Assembly (NCBI RefSeq): GCF_000003605.2
Contig: NW_003119442.1
Coordinates: 44,390 to 75,315, forward strand
DNA length: 30,926 nucleotides
From: Saccoglossus kowalevskii
Taxonomy: Eukaryota; Hemichordata; Enteropneusta; Harrimaniidae
Reading direction: 5' to 3'
This document shows, piece after piece, positions 11,177 to 22,426 of the stretch; position 1 is the first letter of the stretch, and each line of letters begins with the position of its first letter. Below the pieces are notes generated by a model, which was not told where the DNA came from, did no database searches, and saw only the letters and a program-made list of their open reading frames with translations. Position numbers and translations under genes: made by a program.

Positions 11177-13643
11177 ACTTATTATACAGGTTCTTATATA
11201 ATCCACAGACCTGATGGATTTTAGGTTAAAATTCGTGTACAGGTATATTAATAATCTAATTTGCTTAAATTAGTAAATTTTTTAATCTCACAATAACCAC
11301 TCATCAGATTTAAATTAAACTTGATACATAGGTGCTCTGGGATAAACCACAGATGTACGATGGCATTTTTTCCTTTTGTTTAATATTCCTGGAGTTTGCC
11401 ATGACTAAACTTTTTACTTGTACACACCTCATGTAAAACAACTCAACTATGATTGTGATGCATTGCTTAGAGCGGCATTAGCTATGATTTTGAACATTTT
11501 CTTGTTTAAATATAAACCACATAAAGATGAACACATCTTACTGAAATATTGTTTTAGACACAATTGTATGGGCAAAGTGACCTTACACATGTCACATAGT
11601 CGCCATTTTGTTGAAATCTTATGTGATGGGGACCACAGAAAATTAGGGTGCCGGAGGCACACTATTATGGTAAATAACACCTTCAGAGAAAAGCTTAGCC
11701 TCTCAAGATGGTTATATATTCGACATTTCTTGAATAAGTTATCTGGTTGATGAAAAGGATATGATCATTTATGGTTTCTCTAGTATAATATACTCATTTC
11801 CGCTACTATCGGTACCTTTCAATTTAAAGTTTTTTTTTCAAATCTGATATTTTGACAAGTATAAAATCTTGACCACAAAAGCCCGATGATTCTGATATTA
11901 CTGTTTTAGATCTGTATATATTGTTTAAAATATTGTATTTTTGCCAATGCCTTTGCATGGCCATGTCTCTGAATAAGGTTTAACTAGGCTCAAAACCATG
12001 GTACATTATGAAACAGTATGTCATCATTTTGTATGAAAATAACAAATATATAATCACAAAAAGCCAGACATGAGCACGTTCACTTGATGGGTGTTCAAAA
12101 AGCAGTTTCGATCAAATTAAAAATAATAAAATAATAATCTTGTATTGACCTTCGTGAATCTTTGCAGTTATTGCTTCAGGCATCTTTTTACAAGGTTATA
12201 ACACGTTTGGTTTCCAATACCACTTCAATGACAGGAAACTATTACCAACTCACAAGGGGGATATATCAGAGAATGATGAATGTTTTAATCTCCTAACTCC
12301 CTATTACTACATATATTAGTATACAAATCCCTTGTTTCCACTTCCATATTGGGAATACTGTAGATATTGTTATCTTTCTGTATTTTGAATGTTAACAAAA
12401 GAGAATATCCTCTATAGACTCTTCCTATCATTTTAAATTAAATATTTTATCATATGGAGGGGAGGAGGATAATTCACTTTTATCAGTTTTATTACAAAAT
12501 GTAAAACATAATCTATGATTACTACTGTATGTATGCGGCTTAGACAGCAACACGTACTTTATCGGTCATATTTTTTGTTTTTTAAACTGCGTTTTGTGTA
12601 CTTTTATTTTTATTCTTCTTTATTGTAACCCTTTTCTTTTCTTACGAGGGTTGTTATGTGTTAATAAAATTAATATTGCTTTTCTGACAGTATCACATGC
12701 AAAACAAGCATTTCTAATCAATTTTGTAATTATTTTATTTTATATGTAAAATTTCAAGAGATTTGACCCCAATGATGCAAAGTATGGTTTATGACGGTTA
12801 AGGGTTTGAAACGCCACTGTCGCATAACACATCACTGAATGTTATACATATGTTGTTTAAGTCGCATGGGATGATGCTTGCGATTTGTTTAAATTTGGTA
12901 GAAAAATTCATTATCTATTTTCTGTGGGTTATGTACATGGGTTTATTTTGTAAAAGGCGACCATATTGTTTTCTTGAAGCATAGTTCCTTCAAATTCTTT
13001 AATCTTTCAAGTGCCAAAATGTTCATGTATTATTCTTTTTTTTTTTGAGAATTTTGGTTCGAATGGATATAATTCCCTACTGGCTACAATTCTTGATCAA
13101 ATTTCAGAAAATTAGGTTGATTTCAAATTTTTTTATAGGGACAGAAGTGGATCAGTATGCAATGGAAAAATTATTTAGTTCCATAAATGTAGTGAAGAAA
13201 TTATATAAAATGTGAAAAATTTTGCATCGAATGTCTGATGATGAAAATCACATTAAGAAGGTTTTCTTTTATGTTGTATTCAAAAAAAAAACAAATCAAG
13301 TCATTTGTCATATGAAAAAATGTCTCAAACATCCATGAAAATGATAATAAATCATTATATCTATTAAAATCAAATTTAATAATCCTTCCTACCCCAATTC
13401 AATAGATCGATTACATTACTTTTTTCATTAATTTTAATCAAATTTTTTTTTTTTTTTTTCGTCAATGCCGAAATTATAGCACAAATATGATTTCTATTAT
13501 ATTTCATACTCCAGACCTCCAGACAATCTATTCTTGTGTTCCACCAATTTAATTTCAATAAAGGGTGAATTATCATTCCTGATGTATCTCTCTGTTAAAA
13601 CCATTTTTTTTATTGTGTGAAATATAATTAATATTTTGGCAAA
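11177..13643. other. AT-rich region between the direct copies, no gene supported
   Basis: A 110-codon frame at 11418-11750 (+) overlaps one on the other strand and has no recognisable domain. No splice-bounded exon is seen. Long T runs occur at about 13030 and 13445. The region around 11220-11400 holds a further degenerate member of the repeat seen at 9.9-10.7 kb. Confidence 0.5.
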
Positions 13644-14103
13644 TATAATTAGAAATACTCAATGCATATTGAGTGAATGACACACCATCATCTTTTAACT
13701 AGTATTTGTATACAAAAATAAAATCATTGAAGGTTACTGAATATCGTTCGCAATAATGGTGGTCTGAAATGTTATCTCGCCATCTTGATATTTCAGTTTG
13801 TGTTGTCAACTATATGAGAATACATGTTGTGTAAAAGTAATAATATAAAGAATCTATGAAAATAAAATTATTAGTAATGAAATCTGATATTCCTTTTAAA
13901 AGTCTCCTGCAAGCCTTAAGACGTACTTGTATAGTCAGATTTTCTGATTGACATATACCGGTAACATATCTGAAGTGTGTATGGATGTGCGACGTAGTGA
14001 TATATCGTCAGATCGAAATTCAGTCTCCATCCAGTATTGAACTGCCTTATTTAATGTTGTTAAAAAATATCAACAAATAATTCTGAAAAAATAAAATAAA
14101 AAC
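13644..14103 (+). repeat. Large direct duplication, copy 2
   Basis: This is the second copy of 10678-11176, 2,966 bp downstream in the same orientation and about 460 bp long. It retains the TACCGGTA octamer (13956). Differences from copy 1 are mostly single bases plus deletions near the right end. Confidence 0.92.
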
Positions 14104-14520
14104 ATATTCTCATTACTTAATTGCTTAGTTGGTGTATTACTGCTATACCTAAAGGGCTTTGTGTCATTTATTGAGTGGTTTGTGATTTCACTCATATATA
14201 CATAATGGTTATGAATCTATCACTGTCATTTTTGAAATGGATATAATTAATTTTGCTGCCAGGGTGGTGCACAGTAATGGACACAAACATTTTTTGTTGT
14301 TGTTTCACTTCTGTGAGGGCGCCATTTAAGATTATTGTCACCACTATTAACACCATGATTTTTTTTTTGTTAAGGTTGATTAGTACAGTTTCATGACATT
14401 TTTGGAGTATGCTGATGCATGTGAATAGATTATTCATTGGTGAAAACAAAAATTAGGGTCATGCACTATTTTTGAAATAACATGTTACATAATAATGGTT
14501 AATACATGAAGGACAAGTAA

Positions 14521-14740
14521 AACATTACGCATTCAATTTTGTTGAAACTCAAGATAGTAAAACAATGTGTCATGTTTAAACTACAGGAGATACAGACAGT
14601 TGAAACAGTTAAATTAGCAATGGAATGTTCTTTTGTGAAAACTTTGCATGTTTACTTTGAGCCCACTCACATTCGTGATATTGTTTTGATCAACAATAAG
14701 AATTTTCTACTTGAAGACAAATATGAACAAAATTATGCAG
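14521..14740 (+). CDS. Possible internal coding exon, unrecognised protein
   Basis: The frame is open from 14521 (after a TAA at 14518) to a TAA at 14743. A GCAG|GTTAAT donor at 14741 would end the exon in phase 1 before that stop. The left border is uncertain; a possible acceptor is CTACAG at 14581-14586, with a poor pyrimidine tract. The peptide contains VKTLHVYFEPTHIRDIVL and NFLLEDKYEQNYA. No family is recognised. The main support is phase: the split codon G|AT continues perfectly into 14781. The 40-nt intron would be short for this genome. An alternative is that this is a chance frame and only the next exon is real. Confidence 0.3.
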
Positions 14741-14780
14741 GTTAATTTTATGAAATAAGACTTTTTTTCTGTTTTGACAG

Positions 14781-14839
14781 ATTTTGACGACTGTTTCGAT
14801 GATGAAGATGAAATCCTGCCATCACTTGATCTGAAGTGA
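14781..14839 (+). CDS. Possible C-terminal exon with acidic tail, unrecognised protein
   Basis: A good pyrimidine tract and acceptor (CTTTTTTTCTGTTTTGACAG) precede 14781. Reading in the phase set by the donor at 14741 gives DFDDCFDDEDEILPSLDLK and then TGA at 14837-14839. Such an acidic tail ending in a hydrophobic and lysine patch is typical of a real protein terminus, but the family is not identified. GAT/GAA-rich DNA could also produce it by chance. The overlapping minus-strand frame (14748-14948) is an alternative with no recognisable content. Upstream exons were not found. Confidence 0.4.
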
Positions 14840-15056
14840 ATTCTGTTTTCTCAGAATAATCAGCGAGCCGATCACTGCCAGTCACGATGCGACATGTAAA
14901 CTGATAAGGTCTATGATGACATCCTATAGATGTGTGGAAAACATCCAATCACTGCCATTCATATTGTTGCCATGACAATATCGAGATGATAGAGACACTA
15001 AAAACTTCAAGAGGGATATGTACATGTATTGAAGACGCTGAAAAATGATTGAACAA
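14840..15056 (+). other. Possible 3' UTR part of the 14.8-kb gene
   Basis: The stretch after the stop runs to a strong donor, CAA|GTAAGT at 15057. If that donor is used, the stop lies 217 nt upstream of an exon junction. A second acceptor-like site (TTCTGTTTTCTCAG, ending 14854) opens another short frame, so alternative acceptors are possible. Confidence 0.3.
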
Positions 15057-16529
15057 GTAAGTTTTATTATTCAACTTTCAATTTTTTTTTTCAAACTGAA
15101 GTTTAGTTTTAGGCGTGGAAACAGTCTTAGTGATACAAGTTGTAAATAACTTAATTATTCTGTGAATTTGTTCATGTGACCACTAAACTTTGAGCTGGCA
15201 CAGTATGATGAACGTGCACAGACCATAAAGCAATCTAAAATCATAGTGAATTGTGGGATTGTTTTAAACCCTGATCAAACACAACTCCACCGATCACAAA
15301 GTATGGCTATTTGTGCAGTCTGACCTAACGATCCGTAATACACTAAAATGTGGAATTGTGATATGGTCTATGCGAGAAACACATGAATTTGTGTCAAAGT
15401 GATGGCAGGCAGAGAAAGGTGTTCTCTGCAGTAAAGACTACCCTTTTACAGCATGTTGTAGAACTTGTCATCCTCGTTTTCAGGAATACATAGCTTAATC
15501 CGTTTTCTTCAATTTTTATTTTAAATAAATACAATTTTTTGTGCATATACACTCTATTACGTTATTGTACATTATCGGTAAACCATTGAAAAAAAGATGT
15601 TCGCAGGGTTGTGTCTAGGCCTGCTGAGGCACCATCTATTGAAAATCCACACAAGTGAACCTGAGGGATTACAGTACAAGAAGACAATTTACAACAAGCC
15701 TCTCTCTTACGGCTTCTCACTGATGATTTTATGTGTTACTTCCTATAGTGTGCGTTTTGTGTCGTAATTTTCTTTGGTTTCCAACACATGATTGATTTCA
15801 AAAAAATAGTGAATACTCGACCTTCAGTTTTCTCATCACATTTTCTGTTATATTTGCATTGTGTAGGATCATTTGCTGATGCAATATTTTGTTTATTACA
15901 TCTTTATGTGGTTATACTTGTATAACAAAATCTGTTCAGAATCACAGCTATCACCACTTTACCTTGAATATATGTTTAAAATATTTAATTTTGTTGGTGC
16001 TAAAGACAGTTTCACTAAAACTGTTGATGTAATTACGTTTGTGTTTTTATCAGTCTCCTCCTCCTCTCTCCTCATTTAGAAAATGAGGAAATATAGGTTC
16101 ACCTCTTTCTGTGCTGTATCTTGAACGTGACTTAATTCAAGTTCAAACATCTGACATACATCATACATCTTGGGATACATATGCTCATTCATTTGTTTTA
16201 AGATACTGTTCAAGATTGCTGGATGGTGGCCATTTTAGTTCCAAAAAATGCTTAAAAATCAAGCATTTCTATCATTCTAGAACCAGAACTTAGTCGGGCA
16301 TGGACAGATTAAATTCAGACCTTGTACATACATTGAACATGACATTGACTAATTGCAATCAATTTTAAACATGCATGTACATGTGTGTTATATATCAAAT
16401 TGTATTCCTTACGAAATTCTGATTCCAAATGGCCGACTCGTTTTAGTTGTGTATACTATTGTACCAGTAGATGAGTACTCAATTACTTGTGATTTTACAT
16501 AATTTTTCCTTTCTTTTTTTCTTCCCTAG
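15057..16529 (+). other. Possible intron in the 3' UTR
   Basis: It starts GTAAGT and ends with a long pyrimidine tract and CTTCCCTAG at 16521-16529. Both borders are strong consensus matches, but nothing else proves they are joined. Within it are a pyrimidine-rich CTCCTCCTCCTCTC tract at about 16055 and no supported exon. Confidence 0.35.
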
Positions 16530-16975
16530 GTGATGATGGGTTGTAGTTGCTAGCATGCAATTACTTAATCAAACAAGGGATTCCTGTCCATTCATCCAAT
16601 ACGGCAAAACAGAAGATGGTCAAAATTGAAATTGAATTCAAAGATGAATAGTGTCATTTTTTTGTCTTATTTACATGTAAACAAAGATATCAGAAAAAAT
16701 AAAATTATTTTTGCTGAATTCAGAAATAAACAGAAGCTGAAAGTTTTGCTGCATTTTATTGCTAAGATTGTGAAAGTGTAAATTATTTACTGTTCATAGC
16801 TGCATTAAAGTAATTCTATATTAAATATTACACTGTGTAATGATTTGAGGCTATGACGTTTAGTTTAGTTATTTGCATAATGATATTGATACATTGTTTG
16901 GAACATCTCGTGATTATTTAGACTCAGTTCCAGGCCTAGCAGTTGAGCAATAAACACCTTGGCTACAAGTACTCC
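16530..16975 (+). other. Possible terminal 3' UTR exon
   Basis: It follows the acceptor at 16529. Stops are frequent in all frames, as expected of UTR. It ends about 20 nt after AATAAA (16949-16954), with a GT-rich element following. The exact cleavage site is a guess. Confidence 0.33.
16949..16954 (+). terminator. Polyadenylation signal AATAAA
   Basis: Canonical AATAAA in GAGCAATAAACACC, followed about 25-40 nt later by CCAGTGTGTTATTC, a plausible downstream GU-rich element. In AT-rich DNA such hexamers also occur by chance. Confidence 0.4.
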
Positions 16976-17978
16976 TCTCCAGTGTGTTATTCTCCTCCCG
17001 GATCTGGTGACCAATACTCACTTGGTTCACTCTACCTTGAGAAGTCTGTTCTCAGTTTACATACTGTATTATACATCTGTCACTATAACCCCATAAGTTA
17101 CAGCATGCTGTAATTTGGCCGTATTTTACAGGATATTTTCATCCTACCATATTTGGAAATGCAAATTTCAAATATGGAATGATTACGCGCATAAGCGTTC
17201 TCTAATAATAAAAACAAACATGGCTGCCACCAGGGTGTGCCCGAACTCCACACAAAGAAGTTCGCTGATTCTGTTCTAAACATTTTGAATTTCGGCATTC
17301 TCATGATTTATCCTTGGATGGAAAAGATGTATAATAATAAGGTTATTACGAGTATACCTCAAAGTATGCACTCAGACAGTACACCGTTGTGCCCTGCGCG
17401 TTAGCCGATACTCCCGCTGTACTGTCTTCGTGCGGTACATACCATAACATAAAATACAAACATGGTATCACATTACAGACATTACAAGTAAAAAAAATAA
17501 TGCTATGTTTAAAAAGAAACACACTTGTCAGTTAAAAAAGAAAAAGGTAAGGGTACATATTTTGGCCAGACAATTTTTACATTTAGGGGAATAATTTGCA
17601 CAAAAAGTTTGTCACAAAATACCATTAATCTACCCCACAGTGGCAAGACCATCATTAACTGCATTGAGGGCGCCAAATTCAATTTTACCACAATGCTTGC
17701 AATAAAATGTTAGCACACATCATCAAATTCTTTGCAGGTAGCGCATATTTTGAATATAAATAAATAAATGCTGCTCGGACTGATAAATATGATATATAGA
17801 AGATAATATTTGGTAATCGTAGTCCTAAATAACTATTAAAAATAGCTAGACGTTTCGAGCAATGGCTCTTTATCGATAGCAAAGAAGAAAATGTTAAAAC
17901 ATATTTTGTTTAATTGTTTTATTTAAAAACTATATCATGAGAAATAAGCTCATGCAGATAACTCAAAACACATGAACT
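16976..17978. other. No gene supported; two small palindromes
   Basis: A perfect 16-bp palindrome, TTACAGCATGCTGTAA, lies at 17098-17113, and a hairpin-forming stretch at about 17364-17443 (listed separately). Short open frames overlap on both strands around 17509-17713, with nothing recognisable. Confidence 0.5.
17364..17443. repeat. Imperfect hairpin, ~24-bp arms
   Basis: The left arm contains GTATGCACTCAGACAGTACA. The right arm reads TGTACTGTC, then CGTGC, then CATAC. The inner nine bases pair perfectly (GACAGTACA with TGTACTGTC) around a loop of roughly 33 nt. It could be a small palindromic element or a folded RNA; there is no evidence of transcription. Confidence 0.6.
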
Positions 17979-18274
17979 CAGGGATTTTTTTGAACAGGAG
18001 TGCAGCCCCCTCATGCCATGCACCCCTTTACCCTGGGGAGCAGATCCTCTGGCAACCATGAAATTCTGATTGACCAGGGATCACATGTGGCCACAGTCTT
18101 CAACTATGACCTGTCTGATAGTAATTTTGGCCCCAAGGAAGGCATAGAATGCTCCATTTTAACTTAGAATTACCAAAAACTCCACACCCTGGGAGGGAGA
18201 ACACTATCTCCGCTGGCGCCGCTGAATTACAGTGCTCCTCCCTCTTGCAGTTTTTTTCTAGAAAAAAATCCCTG
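17979..18274. mobile_element. hAT-like MITE, 296 bp
   Basis: It has perfect 13-bp terminal inverted repeats, CAGGGATTTTTTT at the left and its complement AAAAAAATCCCTG at the right. The interior is clearly GC-richer than the flanks and encodes no transposase. Ends of the CAGGG type are common among hAT elements (family knowledge). A clean 8-bp target duplication is not visible: the flanks share only AACT immediately outside the ends, so the superfamily is tentative. Confidence 0.75.
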
Positions 18275-19273
18275 AACTGATAAAAAAAAAAGTGTAAGTA
18301 TATGAGAAGTTGGTGGCGCTACATATTGAATTCCTTGTTCTCTGCGCCATGTATTATGGGTATAGTAGATTAGTTCAGTGTCCTAGAAGTACATATCAAA
18401 TTAAAACATTAAAAAAGCTACTACTACTACTACTACTAGACCATGACATTGACGGACCAATTATTTGTCATGCCATTCAAAGTTTGAAAAATCCTAACCA
18501 TTTTCTGTACTTTCTGGCAAATCTGATTACTATATATAGGTGTGAGTCGGTATATGCCTGGTTCTGCCACTGCATAACACTAAATATTCTTCCAAATATA
18601 CATCTACTGTATGATACCATGATTTGGCAGGTGAAAAATGTTGGTTATATAAGCTGCATTTTATAATCTTTTTCATATTTATGCAACACTGAGCCAAAAT
18701 TAATATTTTGGTAACAGCTGAAAAATAGTCACATCAAACAGAGAGTTACTTCAAAAACACAGCAAAATGTCAAATTCTTTGTCTCGCCGCCTTTTTCTTG
18801 TGCATGGGGTTAAGCTGCAACATACAATGTAAACAGAATCTCCATTTTAATAGTGACAGAACACTAAAAGTCAATCTTCAAATGCACCCAAACAATGAAT
18901 ACAGATGAGTATTTGATGGACAAAACACTTCCTATGTTCTGTATACTACTAGTACATGCATGGAAACATCTGCCAACGGTAAATAATATCAGTCACAGGA
19001 ATTCATCAAACAACTACTAAATTTATAATTGTACTTGATAGTAATGTCATTGAAGAAGAATGCTTTATTTATATCTGGACAATTGAATTGTATTTCTATT
19101 CTCAACAAATTTGCTGTGGATAAATATTAGCAGTCTGTCCAGACCTAACATTTATTTGTTTGTTCATTTATTTAGTAGTCGTCGCGCCGCATCGTGTTCG
19201 ATATCAGACTTATAGCGACGTATACTTTGCATGTGAAATACATTGTTTATTTACATGACCCTTTAATGTAGAC
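18275..19273. other. No gene supported; (CTA)7 microsatellite
   Basis: A (CTA)7 run at 18418-18438 produces the leucine run in a 118-codon + frame (18310-18666) that has no other coding support. The remainder is AT-rich and featureless. Confidence 0.5.
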
Positions 19274-19469
19274 TACTGTGGAATACTGTATTTTCGCTGA
19301 AAAGGCTTTTTGGACGTTTTGTATGGAATTTATTTTCACTAATTTTTGATGATTTTAATGTGAAATATACGAAAAAAGTATATCTGCTGGATTTTATTTT
19401 CACGGAATCATCCCTTCAGCGAAAATAGCGAAAAATAAATTCCAAGCGAAATTTTAGTATTCTACAGTA
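19274..19469 (+). mobile_element. MITE family A, copy 3
   Basis: A 196-bp copy in the same orientation as copy 1, starting TACTGTGGAATACTG and ending GTATTCTACAGTA. About 20 bases just inside the left end are missing compared with copy 1, so the left inner hairpin is shortened. Confidence 0.88.
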
Positions 19470-20139
19470 TTTTCTGCCTGATACAAAATGCCTCAAAGAT
19501 GAAAAAAAAAACAGAAAAATAAATAAAGAAAAAAACTCAACTAAAATCTTATATTAGGGAATATTAACACTAATATCTCTTTCATCTTGACAAATTATGG
19601 TGTTGCTTGTTTATCCATCATTCCTGCACGCATGTGTGATTTAATTACCATGTTTTAAAAATTATTGATGTTAATGGTATTATGAGTGAACACAGTGCTG
19701 CTTGGATGGTGAGTTACAACCATATGGCTTTCAAACCACCTGTCCTGTTTCGCTACTTGAGTAGCAGGAAGTGAATACAATCAGAGAATCCGGCAGGTCA
19801 ATTTCATTCATGCATAACTTGTTAATTGTGAAGTGGTAACAAAAAAAAACTAAGTGTTAATGACAGTTTGGAACATAAATTATACTTGCCTTTCCAACAT
19901 GTATTGCACCTGTTCTATATTAAGTTCGAAAGTTCAACACCTCTTACTGGATTTTTTTTCATTGTCATGTCTACTTTCTAAAGTAACCTCATTTAATATT
20001 TTTGGAATGTCTTGATTAGTAAAATGAGAAAAAGGAAACATATTTGATAAAAAAAATAACGAAAAATGGTCATTCCCTTGGATAATGCATCCTGAACCAA
20101 AACACAGCTGCCCTATGTGAACATTTAGAAAACACATCT
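19470..20139. other. AT-rich sequence, no gene seen
   Basis: No supported exon; A-rich runs near 19500. Confidence 0.5.
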
Positions 20140-20322
20140 TACTGTAAATGCATTAATTATTCACTGGGTTTTAATTTCGGTATCTTCGATAAGTAAAATC
20201 CATTAAATTAAGTGATAATATAACTCATTGTTTCCCTGGCTAATTCTGGAAATTAAAATCCAAAATATTAATCTTCAAAATGGCGAACTTAAACGCCAGT
20301 GAAAATAAATCATTTTACAGTA
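20140..20322 (+). mobile_element. MITE family B, copy 1
   Basis: This 183-bp element starts TACTGTAAATGCATTAATTA and then TTCACTGGGTTTTAATTT. Its right end is GCCAGTGAAAATAAATCATT followed by TTACAGTA. The TIRs match imperfectly for about 30 bases. The ends coincide with TA as in family A, and both families share the TACTGT tip and a TTCACTGG motif, so they are probably related. No coding capacity. Confidence 0.85.
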
Positions 20323-21297
20323 TTCTTAAACATTTTATTTAAATTATTCTGGCAAACATTATAATAAAGAATTTTTTAATTGATTTGTTAGCAATTCGAA
20401 AATAATTTATTTCACAAACACAAAGAAAAAAGCAGCTGTATGCAAAAGCTGTGCACAAAAAGTAGTGAGAGTTTTGATCAGATTATGTAAACCATGAATG
20501 ATTTTGTGCCACAATTTCTATTTTTTTCTTCAGCGGCAAAATGCCAGACATGGATACAAAATACATTACTGTGTCGCCAGAATCGTGCTGACAGAGACTG
20601 TAATTGTAGACAGGAAATATTAATAACTATAATACAAAATTGTAAATGTATTTAGCTTGTTTTCATAGTGATCACATTTACTGAAACATTCAAGTGTAAC
20701 CATGGAAACAGTTGATTTGCTCTCGGTTCAAATACATATCAGTTCAGCTGCACACGCTTCTATTGACAATTTTGTTGAAATGTTTGTTGCTCAATTTTCT
20801 TTGCAACTATGTGTACACATCGCCTAATAGTTACAATTTGCTCCGTGAATGCTGCAATTATTAATAAAAATAGAAAATAAATCATTGTAGCCATTAGTTG
20901 TATGTGATGCAGTGTGTGCCTTTGTTTGATATGTAAAGGTCAGAGTAAAGAGCAATAGGTTGACTACCATTAAAATAAATCGTTAGACATATAATATGTA
21001 CTTTTAGTTTGTGATCTGAGATTAAATAAAAATGTAAGGCATAAAAACATTCATAACTCGGAAGGATAGTCGTGTATTAGTCGTTTTTGTTTTTATTATG
21101 AAATAGGGTAGTGCTTTTTTTTATTGGAGTTTGGTATAAAATGACCGTTATTGTCTTAAATCGATATTTTTTCCATAGCTTTTTTTAAATGTTTTATTTT
21201 TCAAACTTGGTCACAAAATTACCAATGGTTTCAAAAGCTTCACGGAGTGACGCTGACACCGTCCCATCTTTTTTGCATAAAAAAAAAAACAAACAAA
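20323..21297. other. AT-rich sequence, no gene seen
   Basis: No exon or repeat could be supported. Confidence 0.5.
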
Positions 21298-21783
21298 TTA
21301 TTTTGTCCATGTAATGATCTCGAGACGCATATTGAAATTAAAATAAATAGAAAGGCAATTGCATCGCGATCTTCTATTCGACATGTCCGAGTCTCTCACT
21401 ATTAGTTTGACGTCTCCTCTGGAGCTTGGTTTGGTTTGACGCACTAGAGAGTACGTCCATCGTTTGACCCAACTTTTTCTAACCACGTAATGATCCCAAG
21501 ACGCACATAGCAAACCAGTCAGCAACTTAGCTGACAATGTTACTGTTTTGTTATTTAGAACAACATGGCGGTGACAGTTAACCTTGTTAAACTTTAATTT
21601 GATAAACATTTGTAAAAAAAATAGTGTATAGTTTTCGGGCCTCATTTTCACATCGTACCTTTTATATCCAACTACTAGTACGCCACTTATCATCCCAAAT
21701 CGTTGAATCCTAATAAATTGTTTCCAGTTTTGGTAAATACCATAATTATTGCATTTCAGTGTTGAATAGAAGACCTGTTCCAT
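21298..21783 (-). other. 161-codon open frame, unrecognised
   Basis: One of the two longest open frames in the window, starting with ATG at 21783 on the minus strand. No domain is recognised. The segment contains an internal imperfect direct repeat: ATGCGTCTCGAGATCATTAC near the 3' end resembles TGTGCGTCTTGGGATCATTA about 180 nt upstream, which hints at a repeated, possibly mobile sequence and not a conserved gene. An A/T-homopolymer tract abuts its end. No flanking splice-linked exons are evident. Chance is possible but not negligible to exclude at this length in AT-rich DNA. Confidence 0.2.
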
Positions 21784-22426
21784 GACGTGTAGTTTTGTTT
21801 TTGTTTTGTTGTTTTTTGACAGATATTTGAAGGTTTGTGACTAAGTCGCAAACGAAACGTAATGATAATGAAGATAGTTGATTTAATGACATTCGTGTTG
21901 AACAACATCATTTATTTTAAAGATTGCTGTCGACATGCCAAAGTGTGTTTCATCGCACTATTTGGCAAATTATTGTTGTTCTTTTACTATCCGTATAGTA
22001 GGCAATTCCATCATATGGTTTCATTTAAATAGGAACCCAAAATGGTTCGACAAAAGTCTGGGTTCAAAATTGCGAATTTGAAAAAATCCTGAAAATGTAC
22101 ACGACGTTGCGGAAAATATATTAAATTGGATATACACACGTGTTATAAAAACAGTTTCGTGGACGAAGTGAATTAAAAAGGTCCGTCCCGTATTTCTTTT
22201 CAAAATATAAATAATCCTACTTTTTTTCTAATTTTATTTTATTTGTCAATGTATAAACTTGTGTATGGTTCGGACTTCTTATGTGTAAATCATTTTGTCT
22301 TCAATAACATGTACATGTACTACTGTCAATATGTAAATGTCGCACACACATGATATATACCCCCCGCACGGTGAATGGATAAATAACACCTGCAAAACGA
22401 TTTGTGTCATAATGATGCACTAAAAA
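21784..22426. other. No gene supported
   Basis: A short near-perfect inverted repeat, GTTTGTGACTAAGTCGCAAA plus a closing C, lies at about 21832-21852. The rest is AT-rich. Confidence 0.5.

Noticed and set aside
11418-11750. 110-codon + frame
   Set aside because: It overlaps an open frame on the other strand and shows no domain or splice context.
18310-18666. 118-codon + frame with a leucine run
   Set aside because: The leucines come from a (CTA)7 microsatellite; there are no splice borders or recognisable domain.
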